Shown here: positions 4,872-6,511 of the stretch, piece by piece
How positions within the stretch are numbered: position 1 is the first letter of the stretch
How the letters are laid out: each line of letters starts with the position of its first letter
Assembly (NCBI GenBank): GCA_002323895.1
Contig: DCQM01000155.1
Location: 2,236 to 8,746, forward strand
DNA length: 6,511 nt
Direction of reading: 5' to 3'
Source of the DNA: Akkermansiaceae bacterium UBA1518
Lineage (GTDB): Bacteria; Verrucomicrobiota; Verrucomicrobiia; Verrucomicrobiales; Akkermansiaceae
Notes under the pieces: model-generated
Database searches by the model: none
What the model saw: the letters and a program-made list of their open reading frames with translations, nothing else
Told to the model about the DNA's origin: nothing
Program-made: the position numbers and the translations under genes

Positions 4872-6511
4872 ATGCTTCATTCCATCAAACACTTCTTCTT
4901 CTGGCTTTCTGGCGCGGGCTCCGAAACTCTCGAACAATGCCCTAACTGGGAACAGCGTAAATACGTCGCTTTTGGGGCTACGGTCCTTGTTCCCTGTGCC
5001 TTCGCCTTTATCGCCTGCGCATACGCCCTTTCGACGATCACGGACAAGTCCGCCGTTATTTTTCCAGTGGCTTTTATCTGGGCTTTTATCATTTTGACGA
5101 TCGACCGAGCTCTCGTCTCTGGATACCGCGCTTTCCTCTCCTGGCCACGCAAGTTATCACAATTCGCTCTTCGTCTCGTGGTAGCGATTCTCATGGGCCT
5201 CACCATCGCCCACCCTCTTGTTCTCCTTCTCTTTAGCGATACCGTAAGCTCGGTCATCGAAGAGGATCGCGCGACGGAAATCGAACAGGTGCGAACCCAG
5301 TTCGGAGAGACTAAGTCTGGAGTGCGTGGCGAAATTGGGAAACTGGAACAGGCGATTGCCAATCAACGCGAAAAGTGGACCGAAAGTTTTCAAGCTCGCT
5401 TCATCATTCAAGAGCCCAATTCCAAGGGCGATGCTATTCCCGGCCTGACCCCCGAGCAACAACAGGAACTCGATGACGCTATCGCCGAATCCACCTCCCC
5501 CTTCACTGACCGGCTTGCGATCGTTCAAGAACAATACGACGGCCTTTCCCCCCAATATGCAAAATTACAAACTGAGCTCTCGTTTTGGCAGACGGAATAT
5601 GAACGCGAGCTCAATGGCCAGCGCTCGGGCTTGGTAGGTGAAGGACCTCGAGCCAGATCCATCAAGGCCGACCAGCTTGAGCCACGGCGGACCGACTCGC
5701 AACGACTCGCCCGTCAGCTCGAACATCTCAGCGATGAGAAGTCCATGCTCGAAACTCAGGCCCGTACCGCCGAAGCGAGCGCCATTGGAGTCTTTGAAAC
5801 TCGCCTCGCAGAAATCGAAGCTGCCAATCGGGCTGAAGAAAAACGTGTTATGGCTCTCAAAAGGCAGGTTGAAGAAGATCAGGCGAGTGCCTTTGTGACC
5901 CAACAAAATGCCCTTCGAGTCACCATCAAAGAGCAAATTGATTCACTTCTTGCCGAACAACAACTCGCTAAGGATGAATTAGCTGCTGTCGGTGTTGAAG
6001 AACGGAACCGACTGAAATCGATTCGAGACGAGCCCCGGCGTGATATCCTCACACAAACTCTGGCCCTTCACCATTTGTTCGAAGAAGGTGCTGAGGGCGG
6101 CAAATTCGCTTTTTATACCTATATTATTCTCACCGCCCTCTTCATGTTAGTCGACACGATTCCGCTGGTGGTCAAATTCTTCACCAAGACAGGGCCTTAT
6201 GACACCTTGGTCGATCGTGACGAAATTTCCTTCGACTCCGAGCATAGCGCTTTCAAGTCGAGCAACGACCGCTACATGGAGAATCTCTCCGAGGGTAACC
6301 TCATCTCAGTGACTCGTAACAAGGGGCTCGAGAACGCCCTAGTGGATGGCATAGAACACTCACGTGCCGGACGCGAATTCCTCACCTCTCTCGTAGCGAT
6401 GGAAAAATCATTCGCCGAAGAAATGCGAATTGAACAAGAATCCCTTGCTCACGCAAATCCCGAGAAGCGGGCCATGCTTGAGAAAATGAAAGCCAGCTTT
6501 TACGAAGACCT
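4872..6511 (+). CDS. DUF4407 family membrane protein with long coiled-coil insert, C-terminus beyond the window
   Basis: From the ATG at 4872 the frame stays open for 546 codons to the right edge. The N-terminus matches DUF4407: FFWLSGAGSETLEQCP (8-23), then hydrophobic segments at about 31-53, 60-78 (ending in the conserved LTIDRALVSGYR) and 98-122, with RLVVAILMGLTIAHPLVLLLF as the third. Residues about 128-400 are rich in Glu, Gln, Arg, Lys and Ala, with heptad-like coiled-coil stretches and a proline-containing break near 180-195. A fourth membrane segment (about 412-436) ends in the family-like VDTIPLVVKFFTKTGPYD. At least 110 further residues, Glu- and Lys-rich and probably helical, follow. 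Positive charges cluster in the loop between segments two and three (79-101), which places that loop and both termini in the cytoplasm and the coiled coil in the periplasm. Function of the family is not established to my knowledge. No partner gene is visible in the window. Confidence 0.88.
   Translation, partial: MLHSIKHFFFWLSGAGSETLEQCPNWEQRKYVAFGATVLVPCAFAFIACAYALSTITDKSAVIFPVAFIWAFIILTIDRALVSGYRAFLSWPRKLSQFALRLVVAILMGLTIAHPLVLLLFSDTVSSVIEEDRATEIEQVRTQFGETKSGVRGEIGKLEQAIANQREKWTESFQARFIIQEPNSKGDAIPGLTPEQQQELDDAIAESTSPFTDRLAIVQEQYDGLSPQYAKLQTELSFWQTEYERELNGQRSGLVGEGPRARSIKADQLEPRRTDSQRLARQLEHLSDEKSMLETQARTAEASAIGVFETRLAEIEAANRAEEKRVMALKRQVEEDQASAFVTQQNALRVTIKEQIDSLLAEQQLAKDELAAVGVEERNRLKSIRDEPRRDILTQTLALHHLFEEGAEGGKFAFYTYIILTALFMLVDTIPLVVKFFTKTGPYDTLVDRDEISFDSEHSAFKSSNDRYMENLSEGNLISVTRNKGLENALVDGIEHSRAGREFLTSLVAMEKSFAEEMRIEQESLAHANPEKRAMLEKMKASFYED

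Noticed and set aside
4877..5362. Minus-strand ORF opposite the DUF4407 gene
   Set aside because: The plus strand encodes a clear DUF4407 N-terminus with membrane segments over the same bases, while the antisense product is Arg/Ser-rich and resembles nothing.
1..6511. CRISPR array, tRNA, rRNA, insertion sequence or defence-system genes
   Set aside because: No regularly spaced repeats, cloverleaf-type sequence, transposase motifs or terminal inverted repeats were seen, and none of the five genes carries a recognised defence domain.

Overview
The window looks like a chromosomal segment from a bacterium of the PVC group, most likely Verrucomicrobiota (Planctomycetota is the alternative). This is inferred from gene content: two adjacent secreted formylglycine-type sulfatases, a secreted CIA30/fasciclin protein, a DUF4407 membrane protein, and starts with no clear Shine-Dalgarno sequence. 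No rRNA or marker gene is present, so the assignment is tentative.

Layout. Bases 1-737 (minus) hold the N-terminal 245 residues of an exported protein with a CIA30-type domain followed by the start of a fasciclin (FAS1) domain; it runs off the left edge. Bases 738-903 are a spacer with one small perfect inverted repeat. Bases 904-1632 (minus) encode a HAD-superfamily hydrolase. Bases 1633-1768 are a divergent intergenic region, probably carrying promoters for the HAD gene (leftward) and the sulfatases (rightward). Bases 1769-3208 and 3239-4636 (plus) encode two exported sulfatases of clearly different subfamilies, 30 bp apart and probably co-transcribed. Bases 4637-4871 are a 235-bp spacer with a 38-nt imperfect palindrome just after the second sulfatase, then a 7-bp hairpin with a downstream T-run. 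From 4872 to the right edge (plus) is the first 546 residues of a DUF4407 protein with four predicted membrane segments and a long coiled-coil insert.

How the parts fit. The two sulfatases are plausibly a catabolic pair acting in the periplasm or outside the cell on sulfated polysaccharide; their different active-site signatures suggest different substrates or positions. The HAD enzyme, the CIA30/FAS1 protein and the DUF4407 protein have no evident mechanistic link to desulfation. I see no mobile element, CRISPR array, tRNA or rRNA, and no clear evidence of a new multi-gene system. The points most worth a second look are the domain combination in the left-edge protein, the topology of the DUF4407 protein, the palindrome after the sulfatase pair, a perfect intragenic hairpin, and the single-stop in-frame junction between the sulfatases.
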